A stretch of DNA of 64,000 nucleotides, taken from assembly GCA_019636445.1 (NCBI GenBank), contig JAHBXO010000004.1, positions 124,001 to 188,000 on the forward strand, given 5' to 3'. Positions 9,238 to 17,733 of this stretch are shown piece after piece. The notes under the pieces are model-generated. The model ran no database searches and was not told the origin of the DNA. It saw nothing but the letters and a program-made list of their open reading frames with translations. Positions within the stretch are counted from its first letter, which is position 1. The number at the start of each line of letters is the position of its first letter. The position numbers were made by a program, and so were the translations under genes. This DNA is from Gemmataceae bacterium. GTDB taxonomy: Bacteria; Planctomycetota; Planctomycetia; Gemmatales; Gemmataceae.

Positions 9238-9312
9238 CTTCCGAAGTCCGGCTTCGACTTCGGAAGTCGTCGCGGGCCGTGGTCTTCCGAAGTCGAAGCC
9301 GGACTTCGGAAG
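9238..9312. repeat. Perfect inverted repeat with palindromic arms
   Basis: The 29-nt arms 9238-9266 and 9284-9312 are exact reverse complements, separated by 17 nt. Each arm is itself a hairpin, because CTTCCGAAG and CTTCGGAAG flank an 11-nt loop, so either one long stem or two smaller hairpins can form. It lies between ggt and the DUF1501 gene and could also act as a terminator, though no T-run follows. Confidence 0.85.
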
Positions 9313-9356
9313 ACGGTGTCTCTCCTGCCCAATTGCCCGACGGAACGGAAATCGCT

Positions 9357-9385
9357 TTCAATCGATGGCTCCTTGCCACTATGAT
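9357..9385 (+). promoter_or_regulatory. Putative sigma-70 promoter of the DUF1501 gene
   Basis: TTCAAT at 9357-9362 and TATGAT at 9380-9385 are separated by 17 nt, and the -10 box ends 35 nt before the ATG at 9421. The match to consensus is partial. Confidence 0.4.
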
Positions 9386-9420
9386 TGGCGGGAGCCAACC
9401 CATCAGCCGGGAATCTCCTC

Positions 9421-10584
9421 ATGAATGCTCCGATCACCCGTCGCGACTTCTTCAAGGCCTCCGCCGTCGCCGGGGCCGCCGTGGCCGTCGGCGGTTCCGT
9501 TCCGGCTGCTTCACCGGGCCAAGCGAAGAGTTGCATCTTTCTCATGCTCACAGGCGGCCCGAGCCAGCTTGACACATGGGACCCGAAGCCAGAGGCTCCG
9601 AGCGACGTGCGCGGCCCGTTCGCACCGATCCGCACCGCCGTGCCGGGGATGCACGTCTCGGAACTCTTCCCGAAGATGGCGGCGATGGCCGACAAGTTCT
9701 CGCTCATCCGCTCGATGCACCACGAGTACGCTCCGATTCACGAGAACGGCTTCCAGTTGCTGAACACCGGCCGGCGTTTTGGTGATGGCGAAGCGTGGCC
9801 GAGCGTCGGGAACGTGATGAACTTCCTTCGCGGCAGCAAGACGGAACGCGGAAACACTCGGCATTACGTGTCGCCGAATACGATCGTGGAAACCGGACTC
9901 GATCTCGCGAAAGGTTTCGAACCCGGCTTCCTTGCCGACCGTGTCGAATTCCAGGAAGCCGGCACCGGCCGCAACTTCAGCAACGAATCTCCTGCCGACT
10001 GGCTGCGGACGTTTCATTCCGACGCGCGCGATGAGCGATACACGATGACTGGCTTCGGTCAGAACTGCCTTCAGGCGATGCGGAGTGTGACGAAGGATCG
10101 CGGACGATTCGTGACCGTAAACATGTTCTCGACGGTGTTTGACTCCGCGTCGTGGGACTGCCACGCGTCGCCGGGCTCACTCCGCACTTCACTCGCGGAT
10201 TATTCGCGGACGGTTGCCCCGACCTTCGACGCGGCCTTCTCGTCGCTGATCCACGATCTCGATGCTAGCGGCCGATTGGATGACACGCTCGTCGTTGCGG
10301 TCGGCGAGTTCGGCCGGACGCCGAAGCTGAACTGCCACGGCGGCCGCGACCACTGGGCGAATTGCTGGACGGCCATCGTCGCCGGCGGCGGCACGCGGGG
10401 CGGCCGCATCATCGGCGAATCGGACGCGATCGCCGGCGAGCCGAAAGACCGGCCGGTGCATTGTTCCGAGCTGGTTGCGACGATCTACCACGCCCTGGGC
10501 ATTTCGAATGCGACGACAATCCCCGGCCCCGACGGGATCCCGGTGCGCGTGGTCGATGCTGAGCCAGTGATGGAGCTGTTCTGA
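9421..10584 (+). CDS. DUF1501 domain protein, Tat-exported
   Basis: This 387-residue protein belongs to the DUF1501 family, which has the alkaline phosphatase/sulfatase-like fold. A Tat signal is visible at the N-terminus (TRRDFFKASAVAGAAVAVGG), so it is probably exported folded. Family landmarks are LTGGPSQLDTWDPKP, the HHEYAPIHENG region and GEFGRTPKLN with the nearby GGRDHW. DUF1501 proteins usually sit beside DUF1549/DUF1553 cytochrome genes; here the nearest one is at 789-3479. The ATG at 9421 starts the Tat signal and is preceded by a promoter-like sequence. The reaction is not established for the family. Confidence 0.92.
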   Translation: MNAPITRRDFFKASAVAGAAVAVGGSVPAASPGQAKSCIFLMLTGGPSQLDTWDPKPEAPSDVRGPFAPIRTAVPGMHVSELFPKMAAMADKFSLIRSMHHEYAPIHENGFQLLNTGRRFGDGEAWPSVGNVMNFLRGSKTERGNTRHYVSPNTIVETGLDLAKGFEPGFLADRVEFQEAGTGRNFSNESPADWLRTFHSDARDERYTMTGFGQNCLQAMRSVTKDRGRFVTVNMFSTVFDSASWDCHASPGSLRTSLADYSRTVAPTFDAAFSSLIHDLDASGRLDDTLVVAVGEFGRTPKLNCHGGRDHWANCWTAIVAGGGTRGGRIIGESDAIAGEPKDRPVHCSELVATIYHALGISNATTIPGPDGIPVRVVDAEPVMELF

Positions 10585-10590
10585 TTTTCT

Positions 10591-10672
10591 ATTTTGCATT
10601 TTTCATTCTCCATTTGGCATTGGTCCAGAGTTGTTTGGACCAATGCCAAATGGAGAATGAAAAATGCAAAAT
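10591..10672. repeat. AT-rich perfect palindrome, family B copy 1
   Basis: Arms 10591-10627 and 10636-10672 are exact 37-nt reverse complements around an 8-nt loop. The sequence is AT-rich in a very GC-rich region (TTTTGCATTTTTCATT at its edge, GCATTGGTCC at its centre). A shorter relative is at 31711-31766. It could fold as an extremely stable RNA hairpin between the DUF1501 and hydrolase genes. Confidence 0.93.
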
Positions 10673-10722
10673 GACGAACCCTCCGCCCGCCAAGTCCACC
10701 CTCCTCTCCCGAGGCATCTCCC

Positions 10723-12885
10723 ATGCGATTCTTTGGATTGCTCTTCGCTTGCGTTCTCGTCCGTTCCGCCTCCGCCGATCCACTGCCGAACACCAAGCCG
10801 CTGACAACCGAGGGCGACCTCGCGAAGCGGATGGTCGACGGCATTCACAAATACCTCGATCGCGAGTTGGAGGCGGCGACAAAGAGGGAAAACGCCGCTA
10901 GGCCAGACCGCGAACGTTTGAAGTACATCCTCGGCGTAGTCGATCCGCGAGTGCCCACGAAGCTCGAGTACGTCGGTGGTCCGGATAAGCCTTCGCTTTT
11001 AGCGGAACGGGAAGGATGCAAGATCCACGCGGTTCGATGGGCCGTCTTGAACGGCATTGAGTCCGAAGGATTGTTGATTGAGCCGAAAGGCAAGCCGAAG
11101 GCAAATCTCATCGCCATTCCCCATGCGGGCCAAAGCCCCGAGGAAGTAGCCGGGCTTGCGAAGGGGGACGACTTTGGATTCCGATGCGCCCATTACGGAT
11201 GCCGAGTGCTCATCCCGACGCTGATCGATCGCGACGATAAATACTCGGGCAACGCCCGGCTCGGCCGTCGCACGAACATACCGCACCGGGAATTCATCCA
11301 CCGCATGGCCTACGAGATGGGGCGGACGCTGACGGGATACGAAGTGCAAAAGGTTCTCGCGGCCGTGGACTGGTTCGAGAAGCAGGATGCCAAGCTCAAG
11401 ATCGGCGTCGTTGGCTATGGCGAAGGCCGTCTCATCGCCCGCTATGCCGGCGCGATCGACGAGCGAATTGCCGTCACGGACGTGCAACAAGAAATCGTCC
11501 GGACATTCGATCCCAAGCTGATTGATCAGCCGATCGATCGGAATGTCTGGGACCTTGTGTCGGCGAGTCGTCCATTCACCGCCGACGGCTACTTCGCCGG
11601 CCGGAGCCTGACCGGTTACAACGGAGCGTTGGAACCGACCTGGCCCGGACCACGGACGGGCCAGGGGTTGTTTCACGCGGCTCCCGGAAAACTCGTTGGA
11701 ATCGAAGCCGATCCCGGTCATCCGTTGCGGAACGACCGGAAGAAATTCGTCGAATACAACGTCTTCCTACCGCTCCTCAAGTTGGGTCCGCAACCGACCA
11801 TTGACCTCGCACCCACTGAAATTAATCTCGACCACGTCGAACCCCGCCACAAGCGGCAGTTCGACCAACTCGTCGCCTTCACTCAAAACCTCTGGCGACA
11901 CTCCGAGCCGGTCCGCAAGGACTACTGGAAAAAAGCTGACGCATCCTCGCCCGAGAAGTGGGAACAGTCCTGCGAGCCGTACCGCAACCACTTCCACGAG
12001 GAAGCCATCGGCAAGCTGCCGGAGCCGACGATGCCGCTGAACCCGCGCTCGAGGCCGATCTACGACACGCCGAAATGGACCGGCCACGAAATCATGCTCG
12101 ACGTCTACGACGACGTCTTCGCCTACGGCATCGTGCTGCTGCCGAAGGACCTGAAGCCCGGCGAGAAGCGGCCCGTCGTCGTCTGCCAGCACGGCCTCGA
12201 AGGACGGCCGACCGACGTCTGCGATCCGAAGCAGCGCACCAAATACTACAACTCGTTCGCGGCCCAACTCGCCGACCGCGGGTACATCGTCTTCGCGCCG
12301 CAGAACCCGTACATCTTCGACAACTACTTCCGCCAGATCATGCGCAAGGCGAACCCGCTCAAGCTCTCGCTCTTCAGCTTCATCATCCGGCAGCACCAGC
12401 GGATCATCGACTTGCTCGAGACGCAGCCGAACGTCGACCCGAAGCGCATCGCGTTCTACGGCCTCAGCTACGGCGGCAAGACCGCCATGCGCGTGCCCGC
12501 CGTCGAGAAACGCTACTGCTTGAGCATCTGCTCCGGTGACTTCAACGAGTGGATCGGCAAGATCGTGAGCACCGAGCTGCCGATGAGCTACATGTTCACG
12601 AAGGAGTACGACATGCTCGAGTTCAACCTCGGGCACACCTATAACTATGCCGAGATGGCGAACCTGATCGCGCCGCGGCCGTTCATGGTCGAGCGCGGCC
12701 ACGACGACGGCGTCGGCATCGACGAGATGATCGCCTACGAGTTCGCGAAGGTCCGTTACCTCTACGAAAACCGCTTGAAGATCGGCGACCGCACGGAGCT
12801 GGAGTTCTTCGTCGGTGGCCACGAGATCCACGGGAAGGGGACGTTCGCGTTCCTGGACAAGCACCTGAAGTGGACGCCGAAGTAG
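10723..12885 (+). CDS. Secreted double alpha/beta-hydrolase (dienelactone hydrolase/acetyl-xylan esterase type)
   Basis: This 720-residue protein has a signal peptide (residues 1-19, MRFFGLLFACVLVRSASA) and appears to carry two alpha/beta-hydrolase domains. The C-terminal one (about residues 430-720) has a normal nucleophile elbow, GLSYGG, plus candidate acid and base residues in RGHDDGV and GGHEIHG. The N-terminal one has GYGEG where GxSxG is expected, so its serine is replaced by glycine and it is probably not catalytic. The likely substrates are carbohydrate esters or peptides, but this is inferred from the family only. It stands alone after the palindrome at 10591-10672. Confidence 0.8.
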   Translation: MRFFGLLFACVLVRSASADPLPNTKPLTTEGDLAKRMVDGIHKYLDRELEAATKRENAARPDRERLKYILGVVDPRVPTKLEYVGGPDKPSLLAEREGCKIHAVRWAVLNGIESEGLLIEPKGKPKANLIAIPHAGQSPEEVAGLAKGDDFGFRCAHYGCRVLIPTLIDRDDKYSGNARLGRRTNIPHREFIHRMAYEMGRTLTGYEVQKVLAAVDWFEKQDAKLKIGVVGYGEGRLIARYAGAIDERIAVTDVQQEIVRTFDPKLIDQPIDRNVWDLVSASRPFTADGYFAGRSLTGYNGALEPTWPGPRTGQGLFHAAPGKLVGIEADPGHPLRNDRKKFVEYNVFLPLLKLGPQPTIDLAPTEINLDHVEPRHKRQFDQLVAFTQNLWRHSEPVRKDYWKKADASSPEKWEQSCEPYRNHFHEEAIGKLPEPTMPLNPRSRPIYDTPKWTGHEIMLDVYDDVFAYGIVLLPKDLKPGEKRPVVVCQHGLEGRPTDVCDPKQRTKYYNSFAAQLADRGYIVFAPQNPYIFDNYFRQIMRKANPLKLSLFSFIIRQHQRIIDLLETQPNVDPKRIAFYGLSYGGKTAMRVPAVEKRYCLSICSGDFNEWIGKIVSTELPMSYMFTKEYDMLEFNLGHTYNYAEMANLIAPRPFMVERGHDDGVGIDEMIAYEFAKVRYLYENRLKIGDRTELEFFVGGHEIHGKGTFAFLDKHLKWTPK

Positions 12886-12907
12886 GGAACTTTTTTCCCC
12901 GGAGACT

Positions 12908-12943
12908 TGATCTTTCGCCCGTCGATGCGAACATTATCGGTAC
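12908..12943 (+). promoter_or_regulatory. Weak promoter candidate upstream of the Thr-rich protein
   Basis: TTGATC followed 19 nt later by CATTAT lies about 100 nt upstream of the ATG at 13046. The leader would contain a GC-rich hairpin (CCCGCG/CGCGGG near 12960-12980). The spacing is long and the match modest. Confidence 0.22.
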
Positions 12944-13045
12944 GGACGGCCGGCATGGCCCGCGTGGAGCGCGGGTCGGGCGGCGGGGGCCGCTCTTGCG
13001 TGCCGCCGATTCCGGGGATGGATTCTACTGCGTAGGAGATGCAGC

Positions 13046-13453
13046 ATGTTCGCACGTCGCACGCTGGCCCTCGGGGCCCTCGCTTTCGCCGGGTTCGCCG
13101 GCACCGCTTCGGCCGAAACCCCGGCCGCCAAGCCCACCACCACCCCGGCCGCTACGGCCCCGACGACGCTCCCGACGACCGTCGTCACCCAATCGACCCC
13201 GGTGAGCACCGAGCGCACCCGCCGCTTCGGCCTCCGCCGCACCCGCACCACGGCCGCCCCGGTCGTGACCGCCAGCTACGTCGCCCCGATGACGACCACC
13301 GAAACCAAAACCGAATCGACCAAGCCGGCGACCACCACCGCCGCGACCACCACGGAAACGGCACCGGTCATGACCGCAACGACCACGACCACCACCGGCC
13401 GCACTCGCACCGCGCGCACCGGGCTGTTCAGCCGCCTGATGGCGCGTCGCTAA
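13046..13453 (+). CDS. Small secreted Thr/Ala-rich basic protein
   Basis: This 135-residue protein was not recognised. It has a clear signal peptide (MFARRTLALGALAFAGFAGTASA) and a mature part made almost wholly of Thr, Ala, Pro and Val, broken by two basic patches (RRFGLRRTRTT and the C-terminal TGLFSRLMARR). The mature region is predicted to be disordered and could be a cell-wall or matrix component, which is inference. An AGGAG sequence 8 nt before the ATG supports the start. The codons are strongly biased to C at the third position, like most neighbours, so it is likely well expressed. Confidence 0.75.
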   Translation: MFARRTLALGALAFAGFAGTASAETPAAKPTTTPAATAPTTLPTTVVTQSTPVSTERTRRFGLRRTRTTAAPVVTASYVAPMTTTETKTESTKPATTTAATTTETAPVMTATTTTTTGRTRTARTGLFSRLMARR

Positions 13454-13473
13454 CGCGATCCGATGTCGGAGAG

Positions 13474-13496
13474 GGCCCGCGGCATCGCCGCGGGCC
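13474..13496. terminator. Bidirectional terminator-like hairpin
   Basis: A 10-bp GC stem (GGCCCGCGGC/GCCGCGGGCC) with a 3-nt loop sits between two convergent genes. There is no strong T-run on the plus strand. Confidence 0.5.
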
Positions 13497-13498
13497 TA

Positions 13499-13864
13499 TC
13501 ATTGCGCCGGCGGTTCCTTCACTGTCGTCCGTTTCGTCTTCGGCTTCGGCGGTGGACTCAACGGCGCCGCCTGCGCCGCCCGCGTCCGCTCCAGCATCCG
13601 GTCGCACACGTCCACCAATTCCGCGAACAGCGTCCGCCCCGCAAGCACGAACGCCCGCTCCACCCCGCTGAGCACGCGAGGCTCGCCCGATTCATGCAGC
13701 ACGCGCAAGATGGCGAGGATTGCCGTTTCATCCGAGTTCGTGCGCTCGAATCCGGCCATCTGAGGCGGTATGCCCGCCGGTTCGTTGGCCGTCGGACGGA
13801 TGGGAATGGCACAGTCGAGGCGCGGGGCGCAAGCGACGCCGGGAAGCGCGGGTTTCGGATCCAT
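13499..13864 (-). CDS. Hypothetical protein downstream of the protease
   Basis: This 121-residue protein was not recognised. It has a helical central part (about residues 44-95, ETAILAILRVLHESGEP and FVLAGRTLFAELVDVCDRML) and a basic, Pro-rich tail. No signal peptide or membrane segment is seen. It starts at the ATG complementary to 13862-13864, 11 nt after the protease stop, so it is probably in the same operon and may work with the protease. The open frame continues upstream inside the protease gene in another phase, which is a shadow. Confidence 0.6.
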   Translation of the reverse strand: MDPKPALPGVACAPRLDCAIPIRPTANEPAGIPPQMAGFERTNSDETAILAILRVLHESGEPRVLSGVERAFVLAGRTLFAELVDVCDRMLERTRAAQAAPLSPPPKPKTKRTTVKEPPAQ

Positions 13865-13875
13865 GTTCGCAGTCC

Positions 13876-14586
13876 TCACAATTCGAGCCAGGCCCGGATG
13901 ACGGGCCGGATTCCATCGTCGTAGATCGCGACGGCGCTCGCCAGCGGTCCGTTCGCGAAGCCGACCCAGGACGATTGCACGCCGACCGCGAGGACGCGCC
14001 CGTTCGCGTCGCGGATCGGCATGCCGTTCTCGTCGATGCGATAGGCCGGGCCGCCGCTCATCCCTTCGATCGCGGTCGGCGGCAGGTACATCGGCGGGTA
14101 GTAGAGCCGGTAGGCGTAGGCCGGGTCGGGGCAGGCGACGACGCCTTGGTTGAACGCGCCGATCCACTGGAAGAGTCCGCCGGAGGAGGCCGCCTTCGGG
14201 TAACCGACGACCGCGAGGCGCGGCGGGTCCTCCGGTTCCTCGAGCGAAAACGGCCGCAAGGCGGGTGCATCCCGCAGCACCACCATGCCGAAATCGTAGG
14301 CGGAGAGATGGCCGAGACTCGTGAAGGAGTCGGGTTTCCAGCGCGGGTGAACGTCGATGGCGGTCGCAGGGACGATGACCGGACCGACATCCGGGCCGGA
14401 GCCGGGAAAATACGCGAAGACGTTCTGCGACCAGTGCGGGTACGGATTCACTTTCGGGTCGAAGAGGTTGTGGCCAACGGTGAGGACATGCCGGGGACCG
14501 ATGAGAAAGCCGGTACCGACGCGCTGGCCGTTGCCACTGGACCAGAGCAAGCCGCAGATGTTCGGGAAGTCGTGTTTGTTGGCCAT
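13876..14586 (-). CDS. Trypsin-like serine protease without signal peptide
   Basis: This 236-residue protein has the chymotrypsin-fold triad: His in GTGFLIGPRHVLTVGHNL (about residues 24-41), Asp in YDFGMVVL, and Ser in the oxyanion-hole motif GMSGGPAY. It is similar in size to V8/glutamyl-endopeptidase-like enzymes. No signal peptide is apparent (it begins MANKHDFPNICGLLW), which is unusual for this fold and suggests cytoplasmic action or a non-standard export route. It is followed by a small hypothetical gene 11 nt downstream. Substrate is unknown. Confidence 0.85.
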   Translation of the reverse strand: MANKHDFPNICGLLWSSGNGQRVGTGFLIGPRHVLTVGHNLFDPKVNPYPHWSQNVFAYFPGSGPDVGPVIVPATAIDVHPRWKPDSFTSLGHLSAYDFGMVVLRDAPALRPFSLEEPEDPPRLAVVGYPKAASSGGLFQWIGAFNQGVVACPDPAYAYRLYYPPMYLPPTAIEGMSGGPAYRIDENGMPIRDANGRVLAVGVQSSWVGFANGPLASAVAIYDDGIRPVIRAWLEL

Positions 14587-14723
14587 GACCGCCGTCGAAC
14601 GGATCGGTGTACGGTGGTTTTACCGTCGCGATCCGACGAAGGGAATCGAGGTCGGGGAAATCGAGAAATGAGAAGGAATCCGACCTCGCCGCGACCGGCG
14701 CGATCGGGAGAACCGGTACGGTT

Positions 14724-16145
14724 TCACTCGTCGCCTGTGCCGCCGGGCGGCGGAGCTTGTTCGTTCGTCTTGGTTTTCGGCGGCGGTTGCAACTGTCCAC
14801 CCGGCGCGGGGGCGGATGTGGTTACGCCCGCGGCCGGGAGTGTCACGCTGCGCGTGACGATCGTGGGGCGCGGCGCCGGTGCCTTTTTTTCACGGTGGAA
14901 GCTGAAGAGGCTGAACGATCTCCCTTTGTGGCACGATTCGCCGCCATCGCAATCGACCTGGATCTGGTTGACGCTACCAGCCGCCGGTGCGCCGATCGCT
15001 CCCGACGTGCCCCCGCCGGGCGGAGCGGACGGTCCACCGAGGCCGATACCGAAGACGGCGGAGAGCGCGGCCTTGCCGACTTCGCTGTTCACGCCGTTGA
15101 GTTTCTCCAGGTCCGCTGACGACGTACCGCCGGGCGGTGGCGTCTGTCCTTTGGGTTGTTCCATCGGCTTGTCGGCGGGCACGACGAGGACTCCGGGCGC
15201 GGCGGCGCCGAGGTAGTCGCGGTCGAATTTCAGGTTCACGATCTCGCACCATTCCATGCGCCCGTCGGGCGTGAGGTGTGGCTCGTAAACGTGAATCTCG
15301 GCGAAGTTTTCGATCTTGCACGGCGTGCAGTTGAGTGGCAGGGCGGCGAGCGTCTGGCCCATCTTCGCGACGGCGGGGTGGCTGGCGTCGATCGGGGCGC
15401 TCGTGCCGCCGCCACCGGGCGCGGCCGGGAAGGCCTTGGCGAGGTTGGCGGAGGCGTTCAGGACGTCGGCGGCGGCCTGACCGCCGAGCCGCGCCGAGAT
15501 GCCGCTCGCGAGCACGTTCTGCGCGGTCGACGAGTCCTTGAGGTAGAACGGCCCGAGGCCGGTGAACTGCCAGCCGTTGACGAGGTTCATGGCGGCGCGG
15601 ATTTCGCCGGGCCCACCCTTGATCCGCAGGCCGTACTTCTGCGTCATGTCGGGGACGAAGACGACCTGGTAGGTGTAGAAGGTCGCGGGCGAAAGGCCGT
15701 CGACCGGCGCGACGCCGGGGCTGAGCGGGGCGCCGTTCGCGGAGTGGAGGCGCGGTTCGGACTTCGAGGCCGTGCCGGGCGTGCCGGAGGTCGATCCCCC
15801 GCCGGGGGCTCCGCCGCCATCGGACGGGGCGGCGGGCGATTGCAACCCCGCGAAGTTCGTGCGGGCGTTCAGGTCGGCGTATTTCGACTGGTCATCGAAG
15901 GCTTGGGGGATCGGCGCGGAGTCGGTCAGGCCGGTGCGGGCCTCTTCGATGTTGCGGAAGTTCTTCGAGACGACCAGCAACGGCTTGGGCAGGTAGAACG
16001 GAATGCCGGCATCCTTGCCGCAGTGCGGATCGCACGCGTTGAGCGAGACGGCCGTCACTTCGGCGTGTTTGTGTGCCCACAGAATTCCGCAGCCGGTTTG
16101 CGCCAGCGAGGCGGCGGCCAGCAGGATGAGTCCGACGGCGCGCAT
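14724..16145 (-). CDS. Large hypothetical lipoprotein
   Basis: This 473-residue protein has a lipoprotein signal with a plausible lipobox (LAQTGC, cysteine at residue 19), so it is probably anchored to a membrane facing the periplasm. The rest was not recognised. It contains Gly/Pro/Ser-rich low-complexity stretches (for example GGGAPGGGSTSGTPG near residue 110 and again in the C-terminal third), a central mixed region (about 150-320) with YTYQVVFVPDMTQKYG, and a Pro-rich tail. It has no close operon partner: 137 nt separate it from the protease start and 119 nt from the ligase gene. Confidence 0.7.
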   Translation of the reverse strand: MRAVGLILLAAASLAQTGCGILWAHKHAEVTAVSLNACDPHCGKDAGIPFYLPKPLLVVSKNFRNIEEARTGLTDSAPIPQAFDDQSKYADLNARTNFAGLQSPAAPSDGGGAPGGGSTSGTPGTASKSEPRLHSANGAPLSPGVAPVDGLSPATFYTYQVVFVPDMTQKYGLRIKGGPGEIRAAMNLVNGWQFTGLGPFYLKDSSTAQNVLASGISARLGGQAAADVLNASANLAKAFPAAPGGGGTSAPIDASHPAVAKMGQTLAALPLNCTPCKIENFAEIHVYEPHLTPDGRMEWCEIVNLKFDRDYLGAAAPGVLVVPADKPMEQPKGQTPPPGGTSSADLEKLNGVNSEVGKAALSAVFGIGLGGPSAPPGGGTSGAIGAPAAGSVNQIQVDCDGGESCHKGRSFSLFSFHREKKAPAPRPTIVTRSVTLPAAGVTTSAPAPGGQLQPPPKTKTNEQAPPPGGTGDE

Positions 16146-16264
16146 GGCGGTCTCCGAAGCGTCGTTCTCCTATCGGCCGGAATGTTCGAGTATCTTCAAC
16201 GAAAGCGCCGATCGCGCCGGTTGGTTCGGAATTAAACTCGCGAAAGCGGGGAAATGGACTCAAG

Positions 16265-17572
16265 TCAGCGCGGTGGTGCGCCGAGCAAGGACGCGGTCTC
16301 CGGCCGCAGCCGGGGCCGCGGAAGATCCGACGGCGCGTCGATGCGCCACCCGGCCACCATCGCCGGTACCAGATCGATTGGCTCTTCGTCGACCGGGGCC
16401 GAGCGCTGCCGCAGGCAGTGGACCGCGATGATGAGGAAGCCGCCGTACCAGAGCCAGGTGAAGCGGAAGAGATTGTGGCCGAACATCCCCATCACGAGCA
16501 GCAGGACGACGCTGGTGCCGATGGCGGAGCCGAGCTGCGTGAGGAAATCGCCAGGGTACTCCGGGTCGCGGTATTGGCGGACGCGGCGGAGATTGGCGAC
16601 GTAGCTTCCGAGGAGCAGGACGAACGCGCCGAGGCCGACGAGACCCGTCTCGCCGACGAGCTGGCCGTAGAGGTTGTGCGATTCGATTTTGCTTTTCGTG
16701 GCGGGCCGCCAGGCGCCGGGGCCGACGCCGGTGAGCGGGGAGGAACTCCAGAGTTCCAGCCCCTTGAAGAAGCCTTCGATGCGCCCTTCGCCCGATTCGC
16801 GGGCGGATTCGGGGCCGGCTTCGGGGTTCACGATCGTTTCGAAGCGATTCTGGAGCGACTCCGGCAGGGCGAGGAAGGCGACGGGCGCGAGGGCGGCGGC
16901 AACGAGCGCCCAGAGCCAGGCCCGGCGAACGCGTACAAGCAGCATCAGACCCCAGACGATCATGCCAAGCAGTGACGAACGCGAGCCGGTGAGCAGGATG
17001 CAGAGCGCGCAGAGACCGGCGAAGGCGAGAAGCAGGAACTTGCCCGGTCGGCCTCCGACGCCGGCACGCCAGAACGCCGGGATGAACGGCAGGACGAAGA
17101 CGATGCTCGCGCCGAAGCTGTTCGGGTCGCCGAGCGTCTTGTCGACGCCGATCATGCGGGCGATGCCCATGCGGTAGGTATGTCGGCCCCCGAGGTATTC
17201 ACGGAACGAGTGCGCCAAGTACAGGCCCATGACCGCGACGAAGCCGACGACCACGATTTTCAGCTTCCGTTCGTCGTTCACTGTCGTGGTGAGCAGGACG
17301 TAGAAGACGACGATCTTGAGCCAGTCCTCGACGACCGGCTGCCCCTGTTCGTTCCACGGACTGGCGATCCAGGCGAAGAGGACGGCAAGAGCGAGAGAGG
17401 CGTAGGCGGCTTGCTGGATATTCGTGAGGAAGCGTTTGCCGGGCGCAACCATCCAGACGGCAAACGTGAGCAGCATGTAGACGCGCTCGACGTGGAGGTC
17501 GCCGAGCCAGGGCCAGACCTCGAACGGCCGGTCGATGAACAGGAACATGTACCCGATCAACAGCCAGTGCAT
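16265..17572 (-). CDS. O-antigen ligase/Wzy-like polytopic membrane protein
   Basis: This 435-residue protein has about ten hydrophobic helices and a large non-membrane loop between late helices containing SARESGEGRIEGFFKGLELW followed by PLTGVGPGAW. That loop pattern is typical of the O-antigen ligase/polymerase superfamily (Wzy_C). It probably transfers or polymerises surface polysaccharide at the inner membrane, though the exact substrate is unknown. The open frame extends 113 codons upstream, but the ATG at 17572 gives an immediate membrane helix and normal family length. The upstream part is non-hydrophobic and rich in Arg/Pro, as expected of a shadow. Confidence 0.8.
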   Translation of the reverse strand: MHWLLIGYMFLFIDRPFEVWPWLGDLHVERVYMLLTFAVWMVAPGKRFLTNIQQAAYASLALAVLFAWIASPWNEQGQPVVEDWLKIVVFYVLLTTTVNDERKLKIVVVGFVAVMGLYLAHSFREYLGGRHTYRMGIARMIGVDKTLGDPNSFGASIVFVLPFIPAFWRAGVGGRPGKFLLLAFAGLCALCILLTGSRSSLLGMIVWGLMLLVRVRRAWLWALVAAALAPVAFLALPESLQNRFETIVNPEAGPESARESGEGRIEGFFKGLELWSSSPLTGVGPGAWRPATKSKIESHNLYGQLVGETGLVGLGAFVLLLGSYVANLRRVRQYRDPEYPGDFLTQLGSAIGTSVVLLLVMGMFGHNLFRFTWLWYGGFLIIAVHCLRQRSAPVDEEPIDLVPAMVAGWRIDAPSDLPRPRLRPETASLLGAPPR

Positions 17573-17733
17573 GGGTTGAGAATAATCGGTTTCGCGTCGA
17601 CTCGAAAAGTCCAACCGCGCCGGTTGCGCCGGTCGGGAAGGGAGGGGGGAATCCGAGTTGGCGGATCGATGGCCGGTCGTGGTCCGGGGCGGGAGGGCGA
17701 TGCGATAAAACAACTGGAGAGCGAGGAGCGGGT

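Noticed and set aside
13865..14800. Long minus-strand reading frame upstream of the 121-residue protein
   Set aside because: It overlaps the protease gene in another phase, and its Arg/Pro-rich composition is that of a GC-rich shadow frame. Only the part from 13864 is supported.
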